Below are positions 35,434 to 44,273 of a DNA stretch of 64,000 bases, one piece after another. The notes under the pieces are model-generated. The model did not search any database. It was not told the origin of the DNA and saw only the letters and a program-made list of their open reading frames with translations. The stretch comes from V1-33 sp964523105 (GTDB taxonomy: Bacteria; Verrucomicrobiota; Verrucomicrobiia; Verrucomicrobiales; V1-33): the NCBI GenBank assembly GCA_964523105.1, contig CAZFZN010000036.1:13137-77136 (forward strand), written 5' to 3'. The position numbers and the translations under genes were made by a program. The number at the start of each line of letters is the position of its first letter. Position 1 is the stretch's first letter.

Positions 35434-37984
35434 AGAGGCCACCGCGGTGCTGCGGCCGCGCAGTGCATGGGAGGCTGTGGACCTCGGCTGCGCCTTCGCG
35501 CGGCGGCACTACGGTTCGCTCCTGCGCGGCTGGTTCACGGTGGCCCTGCCGCTGTGGGCGTTGATTTGTCTGCTGCTGCGCGACTCACCCGCGTGGGCGG
35601 GCTTCTGGCTGCTGTGGACGAAACCGGTCCTGACGAGACAGCCGGTGTTTTTCATGAGCCGGGCGCTGTTCGGTCAGCCGCCGGGGGCAGGCGAATTCTG
35701 GAGAAACTGGCGCACCGCGTTCCGGGGGCTGCCTGCCGCCCTGACTTTCAAGCGCTTTGCCCTGCAGCGGTCGTTCCGCCTGCCGGTCATCATGCTGGAG
35801 GGACAGCGCGGCACGCGTTACGCACAGCGCACCAATGTGCTCAGCGCGCACGGCGGAGGCAGTGCCCAGGGCCTGACATTTTCCTGCCACCTGCTCGAAC
35901 TCGCCGTCGTGACCGCTCTCCTCTTCACCGCTGTGAGGGTGATCAACGCCATGGCGCCGGAGTGGATGGCATCGCTCGGCTTCGATTTTCTCATGAGTCT
36001 CGAAGACCAGACATTTCGCGGCCTGGCGGATTCGCTGCTGTGGTGTCTGAACGGTTCGATCATGGCCGGCATCGCGGTCGTCGAACCCTTCTACGGTGCG
36101 GCGGGATTCGCGCTCTACATCAACAGCCGCACGCACCTCGAGGGCTGGGACATCGAAGTCGCCTTCCGCCGCATGAGCGCGCGGCTGCAGCCGGCGGCGG
36201 CCCTCACACTCCTGCTGGTGCTGGGTTTGATGACCGCCGGTGAGGCCCGGGCGCAGCAGACGGATCCGAAGTCGGTGGTGCAGGAGATTCTCCAGCAGGA
36301 GGACTTCGAGGTGATGAAAAAGAAGGTTCCCATCTACGAGGAGAAGGACTCTGACATCACGATTCCCGCTCCGGGCGGGGCGGGACTGGGACTGGCGGGT
36401 TACCTTGTGATTGCCGCCGCCATCGCAGTGGTGGCATGGCTCCTCATCAGCAATCTGCGCGCCCTGCGCGGCGGACGCGGCGGACGCAGCGGGGCAGGGG
36501 AGGTGCGATCCGGGCCGCGCGTGATCATGGGCATGGATGTGGCGCCGGAATCGCTGCCGGAGGACATCCCGCAGGCCGCATGGCGGGAATACAGCGCCGG
36601 ACGTCCGCTCGAAGCTCTCCGGCTGCTCTATCGCGGATCGCTCGCATGGCTGGTAACCCGGGCCGGGCTGCCGGTGCATGAGAGCGACACAGAAGGCGAC
36701 TGCCTGCGCCACAGCGGACAGCTCTCTGACAAGCCCCGCGCGTCCTTTTTCGCCTCGCTGACCGCCGCATGGATCAACTGCGCCTACGCCGGTGTGCCGC
36801 CCGCCGGGCCGTCGATGAAGCAGCTCTGCGAGCAGTGGCCGTTCTCCATGCGGGAGCGTCCGGCGTCACCGGCAACTGCGGCCGCCGTGGCGGTGCTGCT
36901 GCTCCCCCTCGCGGGTCTGTTGCTGAATTCGTGCGACCACCGCAAGGTGCTGCGCGAGGAGGAGGTAACCGTCGGCTACAAGGGCGCGGCGCGGTTCAAT
37001 CCATGGCTGGCGGCGGAACGGCTCCTCACACAAATGGGCACGCCGTCCTCCACGCACACGGCCCTGACAGAACTGCCGGAGAGAGGCACGGCCGTTTTTC
37101 TGCCGGCGGATTCCATCGCCTCGCGCGGGGAGGCGCGGCGCATGCTCAACTGGGCGTGGCACGGCGGTCATCTCATCGTCGCCTGTTCGGGCACCGACCG
37201 TTTTCACAATGACCATGACGGCACCGGTGAGGCGGTGCTCAGGGAGGAATCGCCGATGCTGCGTGAACTCGATATCACCCCCGCGGCGGAACAGCCTGAC
37301 AGCTCCGCCAAAGTGGAAATCGAAGGCGTGGAGTATACGATGGAGTGCCCGGACCGCGCGGCGCTGGATGTTAGCGGGTACGATCCTGACCTTTTTTCCG
37401 GTGAACGCGACCGGGCCGTGCTGGCGAGTTTTTCCCACGGCGCGGGCCGGATCACGCTGCTGCCAGGAGCGACTCCGTTTCGCAACTATCATATCGCCGG
37501 CGCCGACCATGCGGCCCTGCTTTGCGCCCTCGTGGCCCTGCAGCCGGTGCATTCCGTCATCTTCGTCGCCCGGAGCGATGTCAGCCTCTGGGACATGCTC
37601 ATGGCCCATGCATGGATGCCGGTGGCCGCGACGGTGCTGCTCATCGTGCTGTGGCTTTGGCGTCATCTGCCGCGGTTTGGCCGCGCCCTGCCGGAGGATG
37701 CCTCCTCCATCCGCCACTTCGGCACGCAGCTGGATGAGGCGGGGCGTTTCCTGCTGGACCGCGCCGGCCCTGCGGCGCTGCTGGCGCCGGCGCGCCGCGC
37801 CGTGCTTCAGGCGGCGGCACTGCGGGGCTTGCACCAGGAGGCGCCCGGCTTCATGGACCACCTCGCGGCCCGGTCCGGACTCACCCCGTCTGAGATTTCC
37901 ACCGCTCTGCTCGACTCCACTGACAAAAACCTCGTTGCCGCCGCGGCCGCGCTGCAAAAACTGCAGCACGCACTCGGCTCCTGA
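35423..37984 (+). CDS. fused DUF4129 - DUF4350 membrane protein
   Basis: An 853-residue protein starting at a GTG (35423) preceded by the strong ribosome site AAAGGGGGAG and overlapping the upstream gene. Residues 1 to about 470 hold membrane helices and a DUF4129-like end (AAWREYSAGRPLEALRLLYR, SLAWLVTRAGLPVHESDTEG, DCLRHSG). Residues about 480-853 are a separate DUF4350 protein with its own leader-like segment (VAVLLLPLAGLLLNSCDHRK), ARFNPWLAAERLLTQMG and a C-terminal helix near HAWMPVAATVLLIVLWLWRH. The two halves are usually separate genes; here one uninterrupted frame joins them near residue 475. A missed stop through sequence error is the alternative. Confidence 0.85.
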   Translation: MKLEEATAVLRPRSAWEAVDLGCAFARRHYGSLLRGWFTVALPLWALICLLLRDSPAWAGFWLLWTKPVLTRQPVFFMSRALFGQPPGAGEFWRNWRTAFRGLPAALTFKRFALQRSFRLPVIMLEGQRGTRYAQRTNVLSAHGGGSAQGLTFSCHLLELAVVTALLFTAVRVINAMAPEWMASLGFDFLMSLEDQTFRGLADSLLWCLNGSIMAGIAVVEPFYGAAGFALYINSRTHLEGWDIEVAFRRMSARLQPAAALTLLLVLGLMTAGEARAQQTDPKSVVQEILQQEDFEVMKKKVPIYEEKDSDITIPAPGGAGLGLAGYLVIAAAIAVVAWLLISNLRALRGGRGGRSGAGEVRSGPRVIMGMDVAPESLPEDIPQAAWREYSAGRPLEALRLLYRGSLAWLVTRAGLPVHESDTEGDCLRHSGQLSDKPRASFFASLTAAWINCAYAGVPPAGPSMKQLCEQWPFSMRERPASPATAAAVAVLLLPLAGLLLNSCDHRKVLREEEVTVGYKGAARFNPWLAAERLLTQMGTPSSTHTALTELPERGTAVFLPADSIASRGEARRMLNWAWHGGHLIVACSGTDRFHNDHDGTGEAVLREESPMLRELDITPAAEQPDSSAKVEIEGVEYTMECPDRAALDVSGYDPDLFSGERDRAVLASFSHGAGRITLLPGATPFRNYHIAGADHAALLCALVALQPVHSVIFVARSDVSLWDMLMAHAWMPVAATVLLIVLWLWRHLPRFGRALPEDASSIRHFGTQLDEAGRFLLDRAGPAALLAPARRAVLQAAALRGLHQEAPGFMDHLAARSGLTPSEISTALLDSTDKNLVAAAAALQKLQHALGS

Positions 37985-38001
37985 CATTACCCTCTGATCG
38001 C

Positions 38002-39039
38002 ATGGAATCCCTCCCGTCCCCCGCATGGCAACCGCCCGCCGTTTCTCCTGCTCCCGCCGCAGAATCGCCGCCGGCGCCGGATGACCGTTTTGCCGCCGCC
38101 TCCGGCCTGCTCCATTCCATCCGGCAGCAGGTCGGCACCGTGTTTCTGGGACAGCCGGAAGTGGTGAATCAGGTGCTGGTGGCCTTCATCGCCGGCGGCC
38201 ACGTCCTGCTCGAGGGCAAGCCCGGGCTCGGTAAAACGCACCTCGTGCTCGCGCTGGCGCGCTGCTTCGGCGGCGTCTTCCGGCGCATTCAATTCACACC
38301 CGACCTCATGCCCGGCGACGTCACCGGCCACACGCTTTACGACATGGGCCGCCAGGAATTCAAACTGCGCCGCGGCCCGGTGTTTGCGAACCTTCTGCTC
38401 GCGGATGAAATCAACCGTGCGCCCGCCAAGACCCAGGCCGCGCTGCTGGAAGTGATGCAGGAATGTCAGGTGACAATCGACGGCCAGACGCTGCCGCTGA
38501 CGCCGCCGTTCATGACGCTCGCGACGCAAAACCCCATCGAGCAGGAAGGAACCTATGCGCTTCCGGAGGCGCAGCTCGACCGCTTTCTGATGAAGGTCGT
38601 GGTGGACTATCCTTCGCAGGACGAGGAGGAGCGGATCGTCAACGCGGTGAGCAGCGGGACTGGTCAGGGACTGCTCGATCCGGCGCACGTGCCGCAGCTT
38701 TGCGGTCCGCAGGAAATCATCGCCCTCCAGCAAACCGCCGCCGGTGTGCAGTGCCGTGCGGAAGTCACCGCCTACGCCGTGCGCATCGTGCGCGCCACCC
38801 GCGACATGCAGGGCCTGAGCCTCGGCGCCGGCACCCGCGGCGCCATCAGTCTCGTCAAGACCGCCAAAGCCTTCGCGCTCCTGTCAGGGCGCACCTTTGT
38901 CACGCCTGACGATATCAAGAGTGCCGTGCTCCCCGTGCTCCGGCACCGCGTCACGCTCGCGCCGGAACTGGCCATCAGCGGCCAGAAAGTGGATGACGTG
39001 CTGGCCTCGCTCCTCCGCAGCGTGGAGGCGCCGCGGTGA
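38002..39039 (+). CDS. moxR: MoxR-family AAA+ ATPase
   Basis: A 345-residue AAA+ ATPase. A proline/alanine-rich N-terminus leads to GQPEVVNQVLVAFIAGGHVL, Walker A GKPGLGKTHL, Walker B LLLADEINRA, the sensor-like LATQNPIEQEGTYALPEAQL and the C-terminal lid (LGAGTRGAISLVKTAKAFAL). MoxR proteins act as chaperone-like motors on partner proteins, typically with a DUF58 protein encoded next door. No DUF58 gene follows here, although the three upstream membrane genes are the usual companions. It begins 17 nt after the fusion gene stop. Confidence 0.93.
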   Translation: MESLPSPAWQPPAVSPAPAAESPPAPDDRFAAASGLLHSIRQQVGTVFLGQPEVVNQVLVAFIAGGHVLLEGKPGLGKTHLVLALARCFGGVFRRIQFTPDLMPGDVTGHTLYDMGRQEFKLRRGPVFANLLLADEINRAPAKTQAALLEVMQECQVTIDGQTLPLTPPFMTLATQNPIEQEGTYALPEAQLDRFLMKVVVDYPSQDEEERIVNAVSSGTGQGLLDPAHVPQLCGPQEIIALQQTAAGVQCRAEVTAYAVRIVRATRDMQGLSLGAGTRGAISLVKTAKAFALLSGRTFVTPDDIKSAVLPVLRHRVTLAPELAISGQKVDDVLASLLRSVEAPR

Positions 39040-39396
39040 AATGCGCCTTCGCCCCTGCGGTCGTCGCAGTGGCATGCAGGCACATGATCAGGGCTTCCGT
39101 CAGCGATGCCGGCCCGCGCCGGGGGATCCCAGTCGCCGGCTTTGCCATGCGGATCGATTCGTAGCCGGGACTATGTCACTCCCGGGAAATGTAGCTCAGG
39201 CGCAAATGTGCCTCAAACCATGCGGTCATCCGGGACGCGAAGTCTTGATACAAGCGAACCGCTGAGGAGTTTCTCCAGGCATTGAGCCTGACGTCCCGTC
39301 CGCGCGGAGCAGGAATGAGTCGGGGATGCCGGCACGATGGACTTGTGCCGGAACTCCGCCGGCTCTACAGGGCCGCGGTGTTATCCCACACCTGTT
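39040..39396. other. intergenic region after moxR, no gene seen
   Basis: This 357-bp stretch follows moxR, where a DUF58 gene would normally begin. Short frames start with GTGA at the moxR stop but show no DUF58 sequence (no Arg-rich N-terminus, no vWA motif), and none continues beyond about 70 codons. A box GCGGTGTTAT at 39375-39384, also found just upstream of the YceI gene, may mark the promoter of the NlpC/P60 gene. Confidence 0.5.
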
Positions 39397-40125
39397 ATGA
39401 AACCCGCCCTGTCCCGCCGGCTCACGCTCTTTGTCTGGCTGCTCATACCCGCGGCGGCGCTGGCGCTGTATTTCAATCCGCTGAGCAATCGCTTCACCAA
39501 AATCTGCACGCTGCTGGTGGTGCTGATGGTGTGGCGCGGGCTGCTGGCCCTGACATGGCGGCGCGGGGGACTGCGCTGGGCGGTGCCGGGGCTGACGGTG
39601 GCGGCGGGTGTATTTCTCCTGCTGCCGGGCCGGGCGCAGGAAAATGGAGAGGCGCTGCGCGGGAGTTATGTGCGCTCTCTGGAGCAGTACGAGGGCTCGC
39701 TGTATTACTGGGGCGGCGAGTCGCGGCGCGGGATCGATTGCAGCGGGCTGATTCGCTGCGGGATGATGAACGGCCTTGCGAAAACCGGTCTGCGGACCGC
39801 CGATCCCGGGCTGATTCGCCGGGCGCTGTCGCTGTGGTGGAATGATGTGAGTGCGCGGGATCTGGGCAAGGAGCAGGCGGGCCTCACAAAGCTGCTGTTT
39901 CAGGCACGCTCTATCAATGAAGCTGACCACTCCCGTCTGCTGCCCGGCGACATCGCGGTGACCACGAACGGGGTGCACATTCTGGCCTATCTGGGCGAGG
40001 GGCGCTGGATTCAGGCCAGCCCCGGCGCGGGGAAGGTGGTAATTTCCCGGGTGCCGGTGGAGAACGATGCGTGGTTCCAGCAGCCGGTGAATCTGCTGCG
40101 CTGGACGGTGCTCGCGGAACCGTGA
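39397..40125 (+). CDS. membrane-anchored NlpC/P60-like cysteine peptidase
   Basis: A 242-residue protein from the ATG at 39397. Two N-terminal membrane helices (LTLFVWLLIPAAALALYF; AVPGLTVAAGVFLLLPGRA) are followed by an NlpC/P60-type domain. The catalytic Cys is Cys115 in GIDCSGLIR and the catalytic His is His194 in NGVHILAYLG. YYWGGESRRG just before the Cys is the usual substrate-loop block. Such enzymes cut peptidoglycan stem peptides outside the membrane. It is a single gene, followed 88 nt later by the YceI gene. Confidence 0.8.
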   Translation: MKPALSRRLTLFVWLLIPAAALALYFNPLSNRFTKICTLLVVLMVWRGLLALTWRRGGLRWAVPGLTVAAGVFLLLPGRAQENGEALRGSYVRSLEQYEGSLYYWGGESRRGIDCSGLIRCGMMNGLAKTGLRTADPGLIRRALSLWWNDVSARDLGKEQAGLTKLLFQARSINEADHSRLLPGDIAVTTNGVHILAYLGEGRWIQASPGAGKVVISRVPVENDAWFQQPVNLLRWTVLAEP

Positions 40126-40213
40126 TCGCACCGGCGGGGATTGGTGAGGCATCCGCGTTTGCCGGCGAATTGGAGCTTGCTGCGACTGCGGTGTTATTCG
40201 ACATCGGCGCACC

Positions 40214-40762
40214 ATGAAACCCCTCCCTCTGCTTCTTTCCGCCGCCATTTCCCTCTCCGCCGCTCCCGCCCTGCGCGCGGAGGATCACAAGCTCACGGCT
40301 GACAACACGACGATCAAATTCACCGGCAGCAAGAAGGACGGGAAACACGAGGGCACCTTTAAGAAAGTGGAGGGCAAGCTGTCGGTGGACGCTGCGGATG
40401 TGAGCAAGGCGAAGCTCGAATTGACGATAGACGTGGAGTCCATGACCACGGATTCCGAGAAGCTGACCGCGCACCTCAAGAACCCGGATTTCTTCAATGC
40501 CAAAAAGTTTCCGCAGGCGAAGTTCGTTTCGAAGAGCATCAGCGGGGACAAAGAAAAAGGTTATACCGTGACCGGCAACCTGACCATGCTGGGCAAGACG
40601 CACGAAGTGTCATTCCCCGCAACGACCTCCGTGGCCGATGGCACGACGACGGTGGCCGCGCAGTTCACGATCAAGCGCAGCAACTGGGGGATGAATTACT
40701 CTCTCGATAAGGTGAACGACGAAGTGCAACTGGTGCTGGAAGTGAAATTGAAGACGAAGTGA
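40214..40762 (+). CDS. YceI family periplasmic lipid-binding protein
   Basis: A 182-residue protein of typical YceI length with a signal peptide (MKPLPLLLSAAISLSAAPAL). The lipocalin-like pattern is clear: NTTIKFTGSKKDGKHEGTFK, LTIDVESMTTDSEKLTAHLK, FFNAKKFPQAKFVSKSI, GNLTMLGKTHEVSFPATTS, and a terminal NWGMNYSLDKVNDEVQLVLE. YceI proteins bind isoprenoids or other amphiphiles in the periplasm. It is closely followed by a membrane protein gene (7 nt), suggesting joint transcription. Confidence 0.93.
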   Translation: MKPLPLLLSAAISLSAAPALRAEDHKLTADNTTIKFTGSKKDGKHEGTFKKVEGKLSVDAADVSKAKLELTIDVESMTTDSEKLTAHLKNPDFFNAKKFPQAKFVSKSISGDKEKGYTVTGNLTMLGKTHEVSFPATTSVADGTTTVAAQFTIKRSNWGMNYSLDKVNDEVQLVLEVKLKTK

Positions 40763-40769
40763 GGCGGTG

Positions 40770-41684
40770 ATGGATGCCCTGCCGCCCTGGCCGCTGGTGG
40801 AGGATTTACTGCGGACTCTGGTGCTGCCGGCGTTTGCGGCGGCGGCGGTCGTGCTGGCAACAGTGTGTCTGCTGACGAAATCGCCGGCCCTGCGCGCGGC
40901 CGGCGCGGCGCTGGCGCTGGCTGCCGGACTCGCGGCGGGAAATTATTTCCGGAAGCTGCTGGTGTGGTGGCCGCCGGATGTTCCGGCATCGGAGGAGATG
41001 CCGGCGGGAGTGATGGCGCGCGGCTGGGCGGCGCTGCTGCCGGTGACGCTGGCCGCGCTGGCCGGTGGATTGCTGTCTCTGCTCAGTGAGAAGAAGCTCG
41101 GGTGGCCGGCGGGATTCGTGCTCAGACTTCTCACCGCGGCCTGCTGTGTGTGGTGGCTGGCGGAAGCCCTCGAACCTTGGACCGCGCGGCAGACGTTTAT
41201 GATGACGGCTGCCGGCGCCATTGTCAGCTGGGAAGCGCTGCACCGGGCTGCCCTGCGAACCGCAGGGCGGATGCCGCTCACGGCCGCGGGTGTTTGTTGG
41301 GGTGCCGCTGCGGCCGCGGTGCTGATCTTCGCTCACTCAGCACGCTTTTCCGATCTTGCGGTGCTGATGACGGCCAGCCTGGCCGGAGCGGGCCTCGTTT
41401 CCGTTCTCTGGAAAGTGGACATGGCTCCGCTGTTCGCCGGTCCCGCCGTCTTTCTCCCGGCACTGATGCTGGCCGGCGCAGTGAATACCTACAGCGAGGT
41501 GCCGCTGCAGGCGTTTGCCGCCGTCGCCTTCGCGCCATGCGCTCTGTGGCTGCTGCTGCTCCCGCCGTTGCGGCGTCTGCCGGCCCCTGCGCTGGCGGCG
41601 GTGACGGTGCTGCTGGTGCTGATTCCCGGCGCCGCCGGTGTCGCCATGGCCGCATGGGCGGAGGATTTGGATTTTGATCTGTGA
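40770..41684 (+). CDS. polytopic membrane protein of unknown function
   Basis: A 304-residue protein with about nine hydrophobic helices and almost no soluble part. Examples are LVLPAFAAAAVVLATVCLL, LALAAGLAAGNYFRKLLVWW and LPVTLAALAGGLLSLLSEKK. The ATG at 40770 was chosen; a GTG sits directly before it. I see no transporter or enzyme signature. It is probably co-transcribed with yceI, from which it is separated by only 7 nt, and it ends 65 nt before the tRNA-Ser gene, which lies on the other strand. Confidence 0.8.
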   Translation: MDALPPWPLVEDLLRTLVLPAFAAAAVVLATVCLLTKSPALRAAGAALALAAGLAAGNYFRKLLVWWPPDVPASEEMPAGVMARGWAALLPVTLAALAGGLLSLLSEKKLGWPAGFVLRLLTAACCVWWLAEALEPWTARQTFMMTAAGAIVSWEALHRAALRTAGRMPLTAAGVCWGAAAAAVLIFAHSARFSDLAVLMTASLAGAGLVSVLWKVDMAPLFAGPAVFLPALMLAGAVNTYSEVPLQAFAAVAFAPCALWLLLLPPLRRLPAPALAAVTVLLVLIPGAAGVAMAAWAEDLDFDL

Positions 41685-41749
41685 GACCGCGTTGTGGCGC
41701 ACTGCTGCGTTGCGTCTTGCTCCGAACAAGATCACACGCCATGAGGAAG

Positions 41750-41840
41750 TGGCGGACAGAGAGGGATTCGAACCCTCGGTGCGGTTTTAGCGCACACACG
41801 CTTTCCAAGCGTGCGCATTCGACCACTCTGCCATCTGTCC
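41750..41840 (-). tRNA. tRNA-Ser (GGA anticodon)
   Basis: On the minus strand the gene starts GGACAGATGGCAGAGTGG at 41840 and ends TCTGTCC-G-CCA at 41750, so the CCA end is encoded. The acceptor stem GGACAGA/TCTGTCC pairs fully. The anticodon loop is TTGGAAA in a CACGC/GCGTG stem, giving GGA. The long variable arm (about 15-20 nt, TGTGCGCTAAAACCGCACC region) and the T arm GAGGGTTCGAATCCCTC confirm a class II serine tRNA. Confidence 0.95.
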
Positions 41841-41989
41841 TTTGCGGGTCCCGCGCGGCTTTCGCCTGCGCCAGGGAAGCGGTGCGGTGCTTCTAGGCGT
41901 TCCGCCACAGGGGCGCAAGGAGGAACATGGGGCTGTTCCCGCTCTTGCACGGGATGCAATGCGGCTGAGGGCCGTCGCCGCTTTCTATC

Positions 41990-43276
41990 ATGAGCCCCTT
42001 GCCCGCCATGCTGGCCTTCACGGCTGCCTTCGCCCTGCTGCTGGCCTCGGCCGCGGCGGCAAGGCGCGGGGGGATGCATTCGGAATGGACGCGCAAGGTC
42101 ATGCACACGGGCATGGGACTGGCGACGCTGAGCTTTCCCTGGCTTTTCAATGAGACGTGGCCGGTGCTCGTCCTGACAGGAGCGTTTCTGGTGCTGATGA
42201 CTCTGCTGCGCTGGTCGCCGCGCCTGCGCGGTGTGGTGTGCGGAGTGGAACGGGTGTCCCTGGGCGAACTGTATTTTCCCGTGGCGGTCGGCGGGCTGTT
42301 CTGGCTGACGCGCGGCCGCCCCGTGGAGGAATACACGGTGCCCATCCTGGTGCTGACGCTGGCGGATGCGGTGGCGGCGGTAGTGGGTCTGCATGCCGGA
42401 CGGCACAAATATTCCACGGGTGAAGGCACGAAGTCGTGGGAGGGGACGGCCGCGTTCTGCGCGACGGCGTTTCTCTGCACCTGTATTCCGCTGCTCATGG
42501 CGGGTGTGGACTGGCCGCGCGCGCTGCTCATCGCTGCGTGCGTCAGTCTCATCGGCGGGATTGTGGAAGCCACGGCATGGCAGGGGATCGACAATCTGCT
42601 GCTGCCCTTCTCGACGCTGCTGATGCTGCGCATTTACGCGGATCTCCCGCTGCAGCTGCTGTGGCTGCGTCTGGCGCTCCTGGCGGTGCTGGTGCTGGTG
42701 TTTCTCGTGATGCGGCGGCGCATGCTGATGCGTGAAGGCACGATGCTGGGCGCACTGCTGGCCATTTATCTTTGCTGGGTCTTCGGCGATCCGCGCTGGG
42801 TGGCGGCGCCGCTGCTGGTGGTGGTGATCCATCGCGCTCTGGCGCGGTGGACGCCGGCGGGACTGGGCCTGGAGCTGCGGCTGGCGGGGCATCACGCGCT
42901 GCTGGCGTTCATCCTGCCGCCGCTGGCATGGGTGTTTGCGTGGCGCTTCACCGGCGGGCCGCATTGCTTCGCAGCCTTTCACACGGCGCTGGGTGCGCAT
43001 GTGGCCATGCTCGCGCTGGCGCTCTGGCGCAGCGATCTGCAGTGCCGCTGGTGCCTGATTTTTCCGGCAACCCTCGCGGCGCTGCTCTGCTGCGGTCTGC
43101 CGTGGTGGTGGCTGGAGGCAGCGCCTTCCCTGACAACTGCCGCAAGGGGAGCGGCGGCGATCGCGGGGGCGGCGCTGATCTGGCATGTGGTGCTGCCGCG
43201 CGCCGGCAGCGGACCGCCGCTTGAACACTGGACGTGGCGCGGTTCCCTCGCCGCACTCGCCTCCCTGGCTGTCTGA
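41990..43276 (+). CDS. polyprenol/phytol-kinase-like membrane protein with extra C-terminal half
   Basis: A 428-residue membrane protein. Residues 1 to about 210 match the dolichol/phytol kinase (SEC59/VTE5-like) group: TRKVMHTGMGL near the start, then LTLADAVAAVVGLHAGRHKY and KSWEGTAAFCATAFL, the conserved cytidyl-nucleotide-binding region. Such enzymes phosphorylate long-chain prenols. The remaining 210 residues add about seven more helices (GTMLGALLAIYLCWVFGDPR) and roughly double the usual bacterial length. The stop overlaps the start of the GNAT gene (TGATG). Confidence 0.8.
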   Translation: MSPLPAMLAFTAAFALLLASAAAARRGGMHSEWTRKVMHTGMGLATLSFPWLFNETWPVLVLTGAFLVLMTLLRWSPRLRGVVCGVERVSLGELYFPVAVGGLFWLTRGRPVEEYTVPILVLTLADAVAAVVGLHAGRHKYSTGEGTKSWEGTAAFCATAFLCTCIPLLMAGVDWPRALLIAACVSLIGGIVEATAWQGIDNLLLPFSTLLMLRIYADLPLQLLWLRLALLAVLVLVFLVMRRRMLMREGTMLGALLAIYLCWVFGDPRWVAAPLLVVVIHRALARWTPAGLGLELRLAGHHALLAFILPPLAWVFAWRFTGGPHCFAAFHTALGAHVAMLALALWRSDLQCRWCLIFPATLAALLCCGLPWWWLEAAPSLTTAARGAAAIAGAALIWHVVLPRAGSGPPLEHWTWRGSLAALASLAV

Positions 43277-44211
43277 TGCACTCCGTGGAATCCACCGCCT
43301 GCCCTCCTGAACTGGCGCCTCATGCGCCGGACGCGCATCTCATTGTCCCTGGCAAAGACGGCGCACCCGCAGCGCGCTGTTCGCTCTGGTGGAAGTCGGC
43401 CCCGCAACTGCCTGGAGAGCGCACCGGTGTCATCGGTCACTACTCCGCGGAAGGCGCCGCCGCCGCAGAGGCGCTGCTCGAAAACGCCGCGCGGCGGCTC
43501 GCCGATGCAGGCTGCACCCTCGCCATCGGTCCCATGGACGGCAATACGTGGCGCCGCTACCGGCTGGTGACGGAACGCGGCGCGGAGCCGCCGTATCTCA
43601 TGGAGCCTGACAATCCGCCGGAATGGCCAGGGCACTGGGAAGCCGCCGGCTTCTCCCCGCTGGCGCATTACTTTTCCGCCCTCGGCACGGATCTCGCGAA
43701 AGAGGACCCGCAGGTGAGCCGCGCGGGGACGAGACTGCGCGAGTCCGGCGTCACGCTGCGCCCGCTGCAGCCGGAGAGGTTCGAGGAGGAGCTGCGCCGC
43801 ATTCATGGGATGTCCGTCGAGGCGTTTGCGGACAATTTTCTCTACACGCCGCTGCCGGAGGAGGAATTCGTCGCGCAGTACGCGGCGGTGCGGCAGCGCG
43901 TGCGTCCCGAACTGGTGCTGCTGGCGGAATTGTCAGGCCGGCTCACCGGATATGTGTTCACCGTGCCCGACTGGCTGCGCGGACCGGAGACGGATACGCT
44001 GATCGTGAAGACCCTGGCAGTGCGGCCCGGCCGTCAGGGAGCGGGCATGGGCGCGTGGCTGCTCCAGGAGGTGCAGCAGCGGGCGCATGCCCTGGGTTTC
44101 CGCCGCGTGATCCATGCGCTGATGCATGAGTCGAATCATTCGCTCAATCTCAGCCGGCGCTACGCCGAGCCGTTTCGCCGCTACGCGCTCTACTCGCGGC
44201 GGCTTGCGTGA
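43276..44211 (+). CDS. GNAT-family N-acetyltransferase
   Basis: A 311-residue protein starting at ATG 43276, overlapping the kinase stop. The N-terminal 150 residues (AGCTLAIGPMDGNTWRRYRL, FSPLAHYFSALG) form a degenerate GNAT-like half. The C-terminal half has the acetyl-CoA motif VKTLAVRPGRQGAGMGAWLL followed by HALMHESNHSLNLSRR. Tandem-GNAT proteins of about 310 residues are a recognised layout. The acceptor is unknown. Coupling to the polyprenol-kinase-like gene suggests a shared role in lipid-linked or envelope metabolism; this is inference. Confidence 0.82.
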   Translation: MHSVESTACPPELAPHAPDAHLIVPGKDGAPAARCSLWWKSAPQLPGERTGVIGHYSAEGAAAAEALLENAARRLADAGCTLAIGPMDGNTWRRYRLVTERGAEPPYLMEPDNPPEWPGHWEAAGFSPLAHYFSALGTDLAKEDPQVSRAGTRLRESGVTLRPLQPERFEEELRRIHGMSVEAFADNFLYTPLPEEEFVAQYAAVRQRVRPELVLLAELSGRLTGYVFTVPDWLRGPETDTLIVKTLAVRPGRQGAGMGAWLLQEVQQRAHALGFRRVIHALMHESNHSLNLSRRYAEPFRRYALYSRRLA

Positions 44212-44273
44212 GGCGACTGTGCGCCGGTGCAGTTTCCAGATGCAGCGGGCGCGGTGCGCGCTATGCACCCGGC

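Noticed and set aside
39036..39265. Truncated DUF58 gene starting at the GTGA of the moxR stop
   Set aside because: Translations in all three frames lack DUF58 motifs and stop early.
41732..43228. Minus-strand frame of 498 codons over the polyprenol-kinase-like gene
   Set aside because: Arg/Gln/His-rich low-complexity product antisense to a clear membrane protein and overlapping the tRNA-Ser.
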